Source: an uncultured Prevotellaceae bacterium (GTDB taxonomy: Bacteria > Bacteroidota > Bacteroidia > Bacteroidales > Bacteroidaceae). Taken from it: a DNA stretch of 64,000 bases. This document shows positions 35,329 to 44,282 of the stretch, piece after piece. Position 1 is the stretch's first letter, and every line of letters starts with the position of its first letter. The notes under the pieces are model-generated. The model did not search any database and was not told where the DNA came from. It was given only the letters and a program-made list of their open reading frames with translations. The DNA lies in contig CACZDV010000004.1 of the NCBI GenBank assembly GCA_902780025.1, positions 51,125 through 115,124 of the forward strand. The letters are read 5' to 3'. Position numbers and translations under genes: made by a program.

Positions 35329-36012
35329 ATGCTTGCCACTCATTATTACGAAGGGAAGATTGAGGCCGGATGCGACGAGGCCGGACGGGGCTGCCTGGCG
35401 GGCAGCGTCTATGCGGCGGCTGTCATCCTGCCCGATGGCTACGAGAACCCGCTGCTGAACGACTCGAAGCAACTGACGGAAAAGCGACGCTATGAACTGC
35501 GTGAACAGATAGAGCGCGACGCTGTGGCTTGGGCTGTAGGCATTGTCACCCCTGAGGAAATTGACAAGATCAACATCCTGAACGCCTCTATCCTGGCCAT
35601 GCATCGTGCCCTCGATCAGCTGAAGGTACGCCCCGAGGCCATCATCGTCGACGGCAACCGCTTCAAGCCTTACTACCCTTCTTGCGTCCCTTCGGTAGCA
35701 AGCGACCAGAGGTCGAGCGCACCCATCACCCATCACCCTTCACCTGCCACTCCCCTTCCTCATACCACCATCGTCAAGGGCGACGGCAAATACATGGCCA
35801 TCGCTGCTGCCTCCATCTTGGCAAAGACCTACCGCGACGACTATATGAACAAACTGGCTGAAGAGTACCCGCAATACGATTGGCAGAAGAACAAGGGTTA
35901 TCCGACGAAGAAACATCGTGAAGCCATCCGGCTGTATGGCACCACACCCTACCACCGCATGAGCTATAACCTGCTGGGCGACGGACAGCTCTCACTGGAG
36001 TTTGCGGATTAA
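35329..36012 (+). CDS. rnhB: Ribonuclease HII, with in-frame repeat insertion
   Basis: A 227-residue RNase HII that cuts RNA in RNA-DNA hybrids and at single ribonucleotides. Catalytic acids are visible in [30 protein letters not shown] and [15 protein letters not shown]. Between VDGNRFKPY and [11 protein letters not shown] lie about 27 extra residues (rich in S, P, H and T) encoded by hairpin and CATCACCC-type repeats at 35679-35759. In other RNase HII proteins these segments are only a few residues apart. The reading frame stays open. Confidence 0.92.
   Translation: MLATHYYEGKIEAGCDEAGRGCLAGSVYAAAVILPDGYENPLLNDSKQLTEKRRYELREQIERDAVAWAVGIVTPEEIDKINILNASILAMHRALDQLKVRPEAIIVDGNRFKPYYPSCVPSVASDQRSSAPITHHPSPATPLPHTTIVKGDGKYMAIAAASILAKTYRDDYMNKLAEEYPQYDWQKNKGYPTKKHREAIRLYGTTPYHRMSYNLLGDGQLSLEFAD
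35679..35759. repeat. Dispersed repeat inserted in frame in rnhB
   Basis: The unit CTTGCGTCCC...GGTAGCAAGCG (35681-35704) matches intergenic 33059-33082 at 22 of 24 positions and forms a CTTGC/GCAAG hairpin. It is followed by a CGACC-AGA-GGTCG hairpin and a short tandem of CCATCACC. Confidence 0.85.
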
Positions 36013-36068
36013 CAACATTACGTCATAACGGAATAACGAGATAACGAAATAACATCAAGACCAAAGCA

Positions 36069-36674
36069 ATGAAAAAACTATCAACAATCTTATTGGCAGC
36101 CGTCGTAACGATACTGACGGGCTGCGGTACGCAGGGTAGCAACATCCTCGGCAGTATTCTGCAGGGAGGAACGCTCGGCAATGTGATTATCAGCGTCATC
36201 GGCGCACAGACTGTGACGGCACAGGACCTCTACGGTTCCTGGATATACAGCGGTCCCGGCTGTGCCTTCACCAGCGAGAACTTGTTGGCCAAGGCCGGCG
36301 GTGAGGTGGCTGCCACCCAGATTCGCGAGAAGGTGCTGCCTTACTACCAGCAGATTGGCATCTCGAGTCAGAACACGGCTATCACCTTCAAGGAGGACGG
36401 CACGTTCTCAGCTAACTTCAGGGGCACACCGTTGAGTGGCAAGTGGACTTACGACCAGTCGAAGAGCAGGATTACGCTGAACGGCATGCTGCTGACCCTC
36501 AACTGCTATGCCAAGCGTAATTATAATGGTATGGCCATCTTGTTCGAGGCCTCGAAACTGCTGACCGTGCTGCAGACGATGGCTGCCCTGAGCGGCAACC
36601 AGAGCGTTCAGGCCGTAGGCGACATCAGTAAGACCTACGACGGTCTGCGCGTGGGCTTCGACTTCACGAAGTAA
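36069..36674 (+). CDS. DUF4923 family lipoprotein
   Basis: A 201-residue lipoprotein: signal MKKLSTILLAAVVTILTGCG with lipobox LTGC and cleavage before the cysteine at residue 19. The rest matches the Bacteroidetes DUF4923 pattern (DLYGSWIYSGPGCAFTSENLLAKAGGEVAA, ITFKEDGTFSANFRGTPLSGKWTYD). It is expected on the periplasmic or outer-surface side of a membrane; function unknown. Upstream is a short drifting repeat (ATAACGGAATAACGAGATAACG). A hairpin terminator follows. Confidence 0.82.
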   Translation: MKKLSTILLAAVVTILTGCGTQGSNILGSILQGGTLGNVIISVIGAQTVTAQDLYGSWIYSGPGCAFTSENLLAKAGGEVAATQIREKVLPYYQQIGISSQNTAITFKEDGTFSANFRGTPLSGKWTYDQSKSRITLNGMLLTLNCYAKRNYNGMAILFEASKLLTVLQTMAALSGNQSVQAVGDISKTYDGLRVGFDFTK

Positions 36675-36691
36675 CCGATAGGGGGAAACGT

Positions 36692-36725
36692 TAAGGGGGG
36701 CGTGCTTCACAGCGCATCCCCCTTA
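36692..36725 (+). terminator. Terminator after the DUF4923 gene
   Basis: TAAGGGGG (36692-36699) pairs with CCCCCTTA (36718-36725); a T-rich stretch (TGTCATTTTGATT) follows on the plus strand. Confidence 0.65.
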
Positions 36726-36749
36726 TGTCATTTTGATTGACACAATAAA

Positions 36750-36866
36750 AAAACCTTGGACCTCACGGCCGAAGGTTTATGGTCAATTTTTCGGGCTCTC
36801 TTACTTCCCTCACGGGACCTGGGAGGATTTACATTTAACACAAATCCTTGGAAATTTCCAAGGCTA
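36750..36866 (-). ncRNA. ffs: Probable signal recognition particle RNA (4.5S type)
   Basis: On the minus strand a promoter box (36906-36913), a structured stretch and a T-run (36746-36753) define an RNA of about 110-150 bases without an ORF. It folds as a long rod: 5' CCTTGGA pairs with 3' TCCAAGG, TTTGTG with CATAAA, and TTAA with TTGA. The apex is CAGG-TCCC-GTGA-GGGA-AGTA, which matches the SRP helix 8 layout CAGG, stem, GNRA-type tetraloop, stem, AGCA (here AGTA). SRP RNA with Ffh targets membrane proteins to the translocon. The C-to-T change in AGCA is unusual. Alternatives are another structured RNA or a leaderless regulatory RNA. Confidence 0.55.
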
Positions 36867-36905
36867 AAAAAAACTATAGATAATCTTTCAACATAAATTC
36901 GGATG

Positions 36906-36936
36906 CAAAGATAGTGATAATTTCCTTTCCCACCAA
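36906..36936 (-). promoter_or_regulatory. Promoter of the probable SRP RNA
   Basis: TATCTTTG on the minus strand (36906-36913) with TTGG (36933-36936) 19 bases upstream. No ORF of note follows before the T-run near 36750. Confidence 0.6.
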
Positions 36937-37009
36937 GCATTTCCGCCTTAAAAATTGTTAGAAAGTTAAATATTTTCTGAATATTACCCCAAAAAAGGCT
37001 GTTTTTGGC

Positions 37010-37017
37010 TATCTTTG
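37010..37017 (+). promoter_or_regulatory. -7 box of the GH30 gene
   Basis: TATCTTTG, 18 bases before the ATG at 37036. Confidence 0.6.
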
Positions 37018-37035
37018 CAGTAAAAACCAACCGAT

Positions 37036-38541
37036 ATGAAACGACTATTGACGACTTTTGCACTAACAACCATCATGATGGGAAGTGCAGCGGAGAACTA
37101 CATCATCCAGACGGATCAACCCCGACAGACCATCCAGCACTTCGGTGCCTCGGATGCCTGGTCGATGCAGAACATCGGCACGTGGGAGGAAGAACAGGAA
37201 CAAGCAAGGATTGCCGACTGGCTCTTTTCCTTGGAGTACGACGACAAAGGGCAGCCTCGGGGCATTGGTTTGTCGCTGTGGCGATTCAACCTCGGAGCGG
37301 GCAGTAGTGAGCAGGGGCGCGAGGCACAGATCAGTCGTGGCACCCGCACAGAGTGTTTCCTGCAAGCCGACGGCAGCTACGACTGGACGAAGCAGGCCGG
37401 ACAGCGTAAATTCCTGCGCATGGCCAAGGAACGCGGTGTGCCTCACTTCCTGGCTTTCCTCAACTCACCACCCGTCTTTTTCACGCAGAACGGACTGGCC
37501 ACTAATACGGGGCGCGGCGGTACGCTGAACCTGAAGGACGACTGCTACGATGACTTTGCCCGTTTCATGGCCACCGCCATGAAGGGCGTAAAGGAGCATG
37601 ACGGCATCCACTTCGACTATCTCTGTCCCGTCAACGAGCCCGATGGCCACTGGAACTGGCAAGGGCCGAAGCAGGAAGGTTCGCCTGCCACCAACCGCGA
37701 GATTGCCCGATTGGCGCGTGAGACGAGTCAGGCCCTGCAGCAACAGGGTGTTACAACTCAGGTGCTGGTGCCTGAGTCGAGCGACCTGCGTTGTCTGTTG
37801 GGTATCTACAAGACCGACTGGCAGCGTGGCAATACCATCAGCACGTTCTTCTCAAAGGACAGCACGACTACCTACTTAGGCGACATCCCGCAGGTGCCTC
37901 GCCTGATACTGGGACATAGTTACTGGACGAACACCCCCGTCCCCTATATGAAAAAGGTACGCGAAGAGCTGCGCGACGCCTGTCGCAAGTACGGTATCAA
38001 GTTCTGGCAGTCGGAAATCTGCATCATGAGCAACGACGAGGAGATTGGTGGCGGCGGGGGCTACGACTTCACCATGAAGACCGCCCTCTACGTGGCGCGT
38101 GTCATCCATCACGACCTGAAGTATGCCGATGCCGAGAGCTGGTCGTGGTGGCGGGCTTGTGGTGGCGATTACAAGGATGGACTGATTCGCGTTTGGGATC
38201 GTGAGCATAGGGCACAGGACTCCAAACTCCTCTGGGCGATGGGCAACTACAGCCGCTTCGTGCGCCCCGGGGCTGTGCGCTACGAGGTCAGCGGCGAGGA
38301 AGACCCTTACGGGCTGATGGTCACGGCCTACCAGAACAAGGACAGACGATGGGTGGTAGTAGCCATTAACTATAGCAACGAGCAGCAGGTTCTTACGCTG
38401 AAGATGTCCGACGGCAAGCAGTACCGTTGGAAGGCTTACCGCACCAGCGATGAAGAGGGCGAGAACCTGAAGCCCATCGAAGAGAATGACGGAAGAATGA
38501 AACTTTCTGCCCGAAGTATTACGACATTTGTGGAAAAATGA
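37036..38541 (+). CDS. Secreted GH30 glycoside hydrolase (endo-beta-1,6-galactanase-like)
   Basis: A 501-residue secreted enzyme with signal peptide MKRLLTTFALTTIMMGSAAE. It has the GH30 barrel and side beta-domain: IQHFGASDAWSMQNIG, LSLWRFNLGAGSSEQG, acid/base glutamate in YLCPVNEPDGHWNW and nucleophile in FWQSEICIMS; residues about 410-500 form the C-terminal beta-domain. The closest described activity is endo-beta-1,6-galactanase acting on arabinogalactan side chains; this is by family resemblance. It is followed after 35 bases by a GH35 beta-galactosidase, which would finish the products. Confidence 0.82.
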   Translation: MKRLLTTFALTTIMMGSAAENYIIQTDQPRQTIQHFGASDAWSMQNIGTWEEEQEQARIADWLFSLEYDDKGQPRGIGLSLWRFNLGAGSSEQGREAQISRGTRTECFLQADGSYDWTKQAGQRKFLRMAKERGVPHFLAFLNSPPVFFTQNGLATNTGRGGTLNLKDDCYDDFARFMATAMKGVKEHDGIHFDYLCPVNEPDGHWNWQGPKQEGSPATNREIARLARETSQALQQQGVTTQVLVPESSDLRCLLGIYKTDWQRGNTISTFFSKDSTTTYLGDIPQVPRLILGHSYWTNTPVPYMKKVREELRDACRKYGIKFWQSEICIMSNDEEIGGGGGYDFTMKTALYVARVIHHDLKYADAESWSWWRACGGDYKDGLIRVWDREHRAQDSKLLWAMGNYSRFVRPGAVRYEVSGEEDPYGLMVTAYQNKDRRWVVVAINYSNEQQVLTLKMSDGKQYRWKAYRTSDEEGENLKPIEENDGRMKLSARSITTFVEK

Positions 38542-38542
38542 T

Positions 38543-38550
38543 TATCTTTG
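38543..38550 (+). promoter_or_regulatory. -7 box of the GH35 gene
   Basis: TATCTTTG directly after the GH30 stop codon, 27 bases before the ATG at 38577. GH35 may therefore have its own promoter as well as read-through. Confidence 0.5.
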
Positions 38551-38576
38551 CAGCAGAAACCTAAAACAACAAGAAA

Positions 38577-40937
38577 ATGAAGAAACTACTGACACTCCTG
38601 ACCCTGATGGCTGCCACGCTGGCCATCCCCGCCACCAGTTCGCTGTGCTGCAACGCTACAGCAGCCAACAAGCCCGGCACCTTTACTACTGGCGACAAGA
38701 CCTTCCTGCTCAACGGACAACCCTTCGTGGTGAAGGCGGCCGAAGTTCACTATCCCCGTATTCCCCGCCCCTACTGGGAGCACCGCATCCAGATGTGTAA
38801 GGCGTTGGGCATGAACACGCTCTGTCTTTATGTATTCTGGAACATCCACGAACAGCGCGAGGGGCAGTTCGACTTCACGGGCAACAACGACGTGGCTGAG
38901 TTCTGCCGATTGGCGCAGAAGAACGGTATGTACGTCATCGTGCGTCCTGGTCCCTACGTCTGTGCGGAGTGGGAGATGGGCGGACTGCCTTGGTGGCTGC
39001 TGAAGAAGAAGGACATCCGCCTGCGCGAGCGCGATCCTTATTTTATGGAACGTGTAAAAATCTTCGAGGAGAAGGTGGGTGAACAGCTCAAGCCGTTGAC
39101 CATCCAGAACGGCGGCCCTATCATCATGATTCAGGTCGAGAATGAGTACGGCTCGTATGGCGAGGACAAACCTTACGTCAGCGAGATTCGCGACTGCCTG
39201 CGCTCTATCTACGGCAAGGAGTTGTCGCTCTTCCAGTGCGACTGGTCTTCGAACTTCGAGAAGAACGGTCTCGACGACCTGACGTGGACGATGAACTTCG
39301 GCACGGGTGCCAATATCAACGACCAGTTCCGCCGCCTCGGCGAGCTGCGTCCCAACGCCCCGAAGATGTGCTCCGAGTTCTGGAGTGGCTGGTTCGACAA
39401 GTGGGGTGCCCGTCACGAGACACGTCCCGCCAAGGATATGGTCGAGGGAATGGACGAAATGCTCTCCAAGGGCATCAGCTTCTCGCTCTATATGACTCAC
39501 GGCGGTACCTCGTTCGGCCACTGGGCAGGTGCCAACTCGCCCGGCTTTGCCCCCGACGTCACCTCCTACGACTACGACGCACCCATCAACGAGTGGGGTC
39601 TTGCCACCCCGAAGTTCTGGGAACTGCGCAAGATGATGGAGAAGTACAACGACGGCAAGAAGATGCCCGCCGTGCCCAAGGCTCCGATGCCCATCATCAC
39701 CGTACCTAAGTTCGAACTGAAGGAGTTTGCACCCTTCTATCGTAATCAGCACATTATTCCTAATGTCACTCCTATGACCTTCGAAGAAATGGACATGGGC
39801 TGGGGAATGACCTTCTATGTGACCGCTCTTCCAGAGGTCCCTGTGCAGAGTGTGCTCACACTGGAGGCTCACGACTATGCACAGGTGTTTATCGATGACA
39901 AGTATATTGGGAAGATTGACCGCGTGAAGAACGAGAAGACGCTCACCCTGCCCCCTATAAAGAAAGGACAGAAGCTGGCTATTCTCGTAGAGGCAATGGG
40001 CCGCATCAACTTCGGTCGTGCCATCAAAGACTTCAAGGGCATCGTGGGCGACGTGGTCATCAGTGCTGAGGTCGACGACAACGAGGTTTCATGGAATCTC
40101 AAGAAGTGGACGATGACACCCATCTCCGATGATTACAACCGAGCTGCCCGTTCTTTCGACTCTGATGCCTATCCTAATGCCTTCGGAATGCCTCTTGCAT
40201 TGGGTAATCGCGGCTACTACCGTGGTTACTTCAATCTGAAGAAGGTAGGCGATACGTTCCTGAACTTCGAGACGTGGGGCAAGGGTCAGGTATGGGTCAA
40301 CGGCCACGCCCTTGGCCGCATCTGGAGCATCGGCCCGCAGCAGACGCTCTACGTCCCCGGCTGCTGGCTGAAGAAGGGCAAGAACGAGATTATCGTCCTC
40401 GACATCGTCGGCCCGAAGGAGCCGGTAGTATGGGGCCAGGCTGAGCCCGAGCTCAACAAGCTGCAGCTTGAGAAGAGCAACAAGCACAACAACATCGGCG
40501 ACAAGCCCGACCTCAATAGCGCTACGCCCGCCGCCACCGGTGCCTTCAAGGCAGGTAACGGCTGGCAGACCATTAAGTTCAATGGTCAGAAGAAAGGCCG
40601 CTACCTCGCCATCGAGTGTCTCAGCACCCAGAAGGACGGCGACCGCGCAGCCATCGCCGAGCTCTATCTGCAGGGACAGGACGGCAAGCGCCTGAGCCGC
40701 GAACCGTGGAAGACGAAGTATGCCAACTCTGAGGAGGAGAACGGCAACCACTTAGGCGACAAGGTGTTCGACCTGCAGGAGTCCACCTACTGGCAGACGG
40801 AGAAGTCGGCACAGGCGCCCCATCTGCTGGTCATCGACCTCGGCTCGGTGCAGACCGTCAGCGCCCTGGAGTACCTGCCACGCGCCGAGCAAGGCGCTCC
40901 CGGCTCGGTGAAGAACTTCAAGATTTACGTGTACTGA
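38577..40937 (+). CDS. Secreted GH35 beta-galactosidase with F5/8 C domain
   Basis: A 786-residue exported enzyme (signal MKKLLTLLTLMAATLAIPATSS). Residues about 35-360 are the GH35 barrel: VKAAEVHYPRIPRPYWEHRI, RPGPYVCAEWEMGGLP, acid/base in QVENEYGSYG and nucleophile in CSEFWSGWFDKWG. Residues about 400-620 hold two jelly-roll beta-domains including GRIWSIGPQQTLYVPG. Residues about 655-786 form an F5/8 type C carbohydrate-binding module (KGRYLAIECLS...YWQTEKSAQAPHLLVIDLGSVQTVSALEYLPR). It removes terminal beta-galactose; with the upstream GH30 it fits galactan use. Confidence 0.9.
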   Translation: MKKLLTLLTLMAATLAIPATSSLCCNATAANKPGTFTTGDKTFLLNGQPFVVKAAEVHYPRIPRPYWEHRIQMCKALGMNTLCLYVFWNIHEQREGQFDFTGNNDVAEFCRLAQKNGMYVIVRPGPYVCAEWEMGGLPWWLLKKKDIRLRERDPYFMERVKIFEEKVGEQLKPLTIQNGGPIIMIQVENEYGSYGEDKPYVSEIRDCLRSIYGKELSLFQCDWSSNFEKNGLDDLTWTMNFGTGANINDQFRRLGELRPNAPKMCSEFWSGWFDKWGARHETRPAKDMVEGMDEMLSKGISFSLYMTHGGTSFGHWAGANSPGFAPDVTSYDYDAPINEWGLATPKFWELRKMMEKYNDGKKMPAVPKAPMPIITVPKFELKEFAPFYRNQHIIPNVTPMTFEEMDMGWGMTFYVTALPEVPVQSVLTLEAHDYAQVFIDDKYIGKIDRVKNEKTLTLPPIKKGQKLAILVEAMGRINFGRAIKDFKGIVGDVVISAEVDDNEVSWNLKKWTMTPISDDYNRAARSFDSDAYPNAFGMPLALGNRGYYRGYFNLKKVGDTFLNFETWGKGQVWVNGHALGRIWSIGPQQTLYVPGCWLKKGKNEIIVLDIVGPKEPVVWGQAEPELNKLQLEKSNKHNNIGDKPDLNSATPAATGAFKAGNGWQTIKFNGQKKGRYLAIECLSTQKDGDRAAIAELYLQGQDGKRLSREPWKTKYANSEEENGNHLGDKVFDLQESTYWQTEKSAQAPHLLVIDLGSVQTVSALEYLPRAEQGAPGSVKNFKIYVY

Positions 40938-40958
40938 TATCGCATCATATCACTAAAT

Positions 40959-40994
40959 AACGCCAGCCACAGGTTTTTCCTTGTGGCTGGCGTT
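40959..40994. terminator. Bidirectional terminator between GH35 and the BspA-like gene
   Basis: AACGCCAGCCACA (40959-40971) pairs perfectly with TGTGGCTGGCGTT (40982-40994); TATTT follows on the plus strand and TATTTAG on the minus strand. It serves both convergent genes. Confidence 0.85.
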
Positions 40995-41022
40995 TATTTG
41001 GGACCTTCTACATCATGGCTCT

Positions 41023-43803
41023 TCACCTCTTCACGACCTTTTTCCCGTTCAGGATGTAGAGGCCGCGCTTCGGAGTGTTGATGCGCTGACCATTCAGGTT
41101 GTAGATGTCATCTCTTACTTCTGACCTCTTACTTCTGACATCGTTCACGCCCGTTTCGTCCATCTCCACGATGTTGGGAAACTCCTTCCAGCCATCAGTA
41201 GTCTCGTACTTCGCCTTGGTACCTGCGGGAACGTAGAGGGTGGCAGTGGGTGCCACATAAACAAGCTCTCCATCAACATTTCTGGAATAATAGCCAAATG
41301 CGGGGCGATCCTGTCCCCACATGAAATTGTTGATAGCAAACGGTTCTTGAATGTGTGAAACCACTTTCTCCAAACTTGAACAGTCTGCGAACGCTTCTGC
41401 TCCGATGGACGTCAGACTGTTGGGTAGTTCTACATATGCAAGTTTTCCGCACAAAGAAAAAGTGAAATTACCAATAGATGTCACACCCTCAGGAATCACT
41501 ACGGAAGTAAGGTTACTGCATTGTCCGAAATCCTGTTCTACTCCAACAGTTTTCAATCCTTCAGCAAAAGTGATGGAAGTCACGCCGATCTGAAAAAATA
41601 CATTACCACCCCAAGAGGTAATAGTGCTGGGGATGGTCACAGAAGTAAGCCCTTCACAGCCACTAAATGCCTGCGTTCCCAAGCTGGTCACGCCCTCAGG
41701 GATAACGAGGAAGGACAGCTTTTCGCAACCCTGGAAAGCGCTCTGACCTATAGAAGTCAATGTGTTGGGAAGATCGATGGAGGTCAGATTGGCGCAATCA
41801 GAGAAAGCATACTCTCCAATACTTGTTACGTTGCCCCCTATGGTTACAGAACTCAAACTGCCACAACTAGAGAAAGTAGAACCGTCTATCGATGTCACAC
41901 CTTCAGGGATGGCGATAGAGGTTAGACTACTACAATTCCAGAATGCCCCGTCTCCGATGGAAGTCACACTGTTAGGGATCGTAATAGATGCAAGGTTTTT
42001 ACACCCACTGAATGCATCTTCTCCGATGGAAGTCACACCGTCGGGGAGAGTGAGCGAGGTCATGTCTGTTATTTTAGAAAAAGCATCATTACCAATTATT
42101 GCCGTATTCGTGGGTATTATGGTGTTCTTGCAGCCGCGAACGAGCGTGTTGGTGGCTGTTTCCATGATGGCGTTACAGTTGTTCCGTGAATCGTAGGCAG
42201 TATTTCCACTTTCGACATGAATGGATGTCAAATCGTCGCCATAAAGGAATGCACCAGGAGCGATGGTAGTTATCTGGTTGGGAATGACCAGGTCGGTCAG
42301 TCCTTTACAGATATATGAATTTGAGGCAATGGCGTTAACGCTGCTTGGAATCACCGTGTTCTTACATCCTAATACCAACTTGTTGGTGGCGGTCTCTATG
42401 ATGGCGTTACAGTTGTCGCGAGAGTCGTAGGTGGGGTGTCCTTCTTCTACGACGATGGATGCCAGGTTTTGGCAATTAGACAGACTGGAGATGGCGACTT
42501 GCGTCATGGATTTGGGAATTAGCAATGAGGTCAGACCCTGACAATCGCTGAAGGCGAAATCATACATGCCAGTAATCCCGCTGGGAATGACGGTGTTGTT
42601 ACAGGCCAGCAGCAAGGTATTCGTTGCCGTCTCGATAATGGCGTTACAGTTGTTGCGTGAATCATAGCGTGGGTTCCCTTCTGACACGGTGATGGACGAC
42701 AGCTTTGTACAGCCGCCGAAAGACCAGCCGATGGCAGAGGTCATGCCGCTGCCGATAGTCAAACTCTCCAGGTTAGGGCAACTTGCGAAACTACCGATGC
42801 CGACATACTCCACGCTATTGGGAATGACCAGCTTCGTAATGCCTGCATTCATAAAGCTGTAATCAGAAATCCTTTCCACACCCTCTGAAATAATCAGCGT
42901 GGTCAGGTTGGAACAATCAGCCCAGTTGTTACTTAGCTCCTTGACACTGCCAGGAATGGTTACCGATGTCAGGTTCGGATTCTTAAAAAGACCATTAATA
43001 GCCTGCACAGGATAGCTCAAGCCTTCAGGATAATGTTCGCCGACGTATGTAACTTTCTCAGGAATGACAAGCTCGCCAGAAAAACCATCTACCGTCCCCA
43101 TCACAGTTACGAACCACCCTGATCCACTATAGATGATGCCATCCTGTTCGAATTCCCAGTCAGCAGGATGGTCAATGGCAGGAATGATAGGATTCATGAA
43201 GGCAAACTTTGAAACGAAGGTAAGGTTTGCGGATGAATAGTAGTCAAAAAACCTGAAGTTCTCGCAGCCTAAAAACGCAAAATCCTCTATCGTCGTCACA
43301 CTATATGGCAGTCCCATGTGTTCCAGACTGGTGCAATTCTGGAAGGTTTCGCCTTTAATGGCCGTCAGGTTGTCTGACAGTATCACCGAAGATAGATTGG
43401 TGCAGAAGGCAAAAGCTCCCCAGCCGATGGTCGTTACCGTGTTGGGGACAAACACCTCTGTCAGCGCGGAGCACCAGCCGAATGCATAATCCCCGATGGT
43501 GATAATGCCTTCAGGAATAGAGACGTATGTCAGGCCCTCGCTACCCTGAAATGCAAAATCACCGATAGAAGTGACTGGATAGTCCTTGCCGTTATACGTT
43601 ATAGTCTGCGGTATCTCGACAGAACCACTATAGGAGTTGAATTTCTCATCATTCATTTCCCCGTCGTTGGTCACTTCTGCCGTACCGTCTTTAAGGTTGT
43701 AGTAGATACCGTTCACTTGGGCATCATAGGCCATGCCCTTTGTTCCTGTCAGGCACATCAGTGCTAAGAGCAGGTAAAATTTGTTCAGGAGCTGTTTCAT
43801 CAT
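41023..43803 (-). CDS. BspA-type leucine-rich repeat surface protein
   Basis: A 926-residue exported protein. The start at 43803 gives MMKQLLNKFYLLLALMCLTGTKGMA; an upstream in-frame ATG lies too near the -7 box. Nearly all of residues 40-860 are LRR_5/BspA repeats of about 23 residues (pattern CxxLTSIxIPxxVTSIGxxAFxGC). Three larger copies carry YDSRNNCNAIIETATN with LxxGCKNTVIP. The tail YNLNGQRINTPKRGLYILNGKKVVKR is a Prevotella-type C-terminal sorting motif. BspA proteins bind host or bacterial surfaces. A short in-frame tandem (SKRSEV) just before the tail comes from a dispersed DNA repeat. Confidence 0.9.
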   Translation of the reverse strand: MMKQLLNKFYLLLALMCLTGTKGMAYDAQVNGIYYNLKDGTAEVTNDGEMNDEKFNSYSGSVEIPQTITYNGKDYPVTSIGDFAFQGSEGLTYVSIPEGIITIGDYAFGWCSALTEVFVPNTVTTIGWGAFAFCTNLSSVILSDNLTAIKGETFQNCTSLEHMGLPYSVTTIEDFAFLGCENFRFFDYYSSANLTFVSKFAFMNPIIPAIDHPADWEFEQDGIIYSGSGWFVTVMGTVDGFSGELVIPEKVTYVGEHYPEGLSYPVQAINGLFKNPNLTSVTIPGSVKELSNNWADCSNLTTLIISEGVERISDYSFMNAGITKLVIPNSVEYVGIGSFASCPNLESLTIGSGMTSAIGWSFGGCTKLSSITVSEGNPRYDSRNNCNAIIETATNTLLLACNNTVIPSGITGMYDFAFSDCQGLTSLLIPKSMTQVAISSLSNCQNLASIVVEEGHPTYDSRDNCNAIIETATNKLVLGCKNTVIPSSVNAIASNSYICKGLTDLVIPNQITTIAPGAFLYGDDLTSIHVESGNTAYDSRNNCNAIMETATNTLVRGCKNTIIPTNTAIIGNDAFSKITDMTSLTLPDGVTSIGEDAFSGCKNLASITIPNSVTSIGDGAFWNCSSLTSIAIPEGVTSIDGSTFSSCGSLSSVTIGGNVTSIGEYAFSDCANLTSIDLPNTLTSIGQSAFQGCEKLSFLVIPEGVTSLGTQAFSGCEGLTSVTIPSTITSWGGNVFFQIGVTSITFAEGLKTVGVEQDFGQCSNLTSVVIPEGVTSIGNFTFSLCGKLAYVELPNSLTSIGAEAFADCSSLEKVVSHIQEPFAINNFMWGQDRPAFGYYSRNVDGELVYVAPTATLYVPAGTKAKYETTDGWKEFPNIVEMDETGVNDVRSKRSEVRDDIYNLNGQRINTPKRGLYILNGKKVVKR

Positions 43804-43848
43804 TATTATAGTTCTTAAGTTATGTCGCAATGCATCTCACATGCATCA

Positions 43849-43856
43849 CAAAGGTA
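43849..43856 (-). promoter_or_regulatory. -7 box of the BspA-like gene
   Basis: TACCTTTG on the minus strand, 46 bases before the start at 43803. Confidence 0.6.
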
Positions 43857-43938
43857 CAAAGAAAAAGCTCCGAAAGCAATAGTTCCCGAGGCCTTTAACA
43901 CTAATTTAACACACTCGGAGTCCGTGCAAAACATTTCG

Positions 43939-44173
43939 GATACAGTAATACAGAATACAGTTTTCTCAGGAGCGGTATGCAAGTGAGGAAAAGAAAATAT
44001 ACTATATAATACTTACTATATATAATATATATATTATATATATAGTAAAATTTTGATTGGCAGATTTTCGACCTGCATCTCTGAAAACTGTATTCTGTAT
44101 TCTGTATCAAAATGTGGGTTTGGTCGGACTAAACCCGACCTTTACTCCGACCAAAGGGGGGTGTTTGGTCGGA
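43939..44173. repeat. Composite element B: inverted tandem arms, AT-rich core, GGTCGGA motifs
   Basis: The left arm 43939-43965 (GATACAG, TAATACAG, AATACAG, TTTTC) is the reverse complement of the right arm 44083-44108 except for one extra base. The core (about 43997-44055) is TATATA-rich. After the right arm come TTTGGTCGGA (44119-44128 and 44164-44173) and TTTACTCCGACCAAA (44141-44155); that 15-base string is identical to 33034-33048 in element A. The stretch 43857-44253 contains no convincing gene. Confidence 0.75.
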
Positions 44174-44253
44174 GCAAACCTGATGAAATATGGCACATCA
44201 ACATAGGTCGATAACTTTTTGCGGGTATTTCTGCTGTGTTTGGAGTTTTTTTG

Positions 44254-44261
44254 TAATTTTG
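44254..44261 (+). promoter_or_regulatory. -7 box of the small membrane protein gene
   Basis: TAATTTTG, 21 bases before the ATG at 44283. Confidence 0.5.
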
Positions 44262-44282
44262 CACCCAATTATTCATCTTAAA

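Noticed and set aside
38586-39872. A 428-codon open frame antisense to the GH35 gene
   Set aside because: Shadow of a well-supported beta-galactosidase; no recognisable domain, promoter or context.
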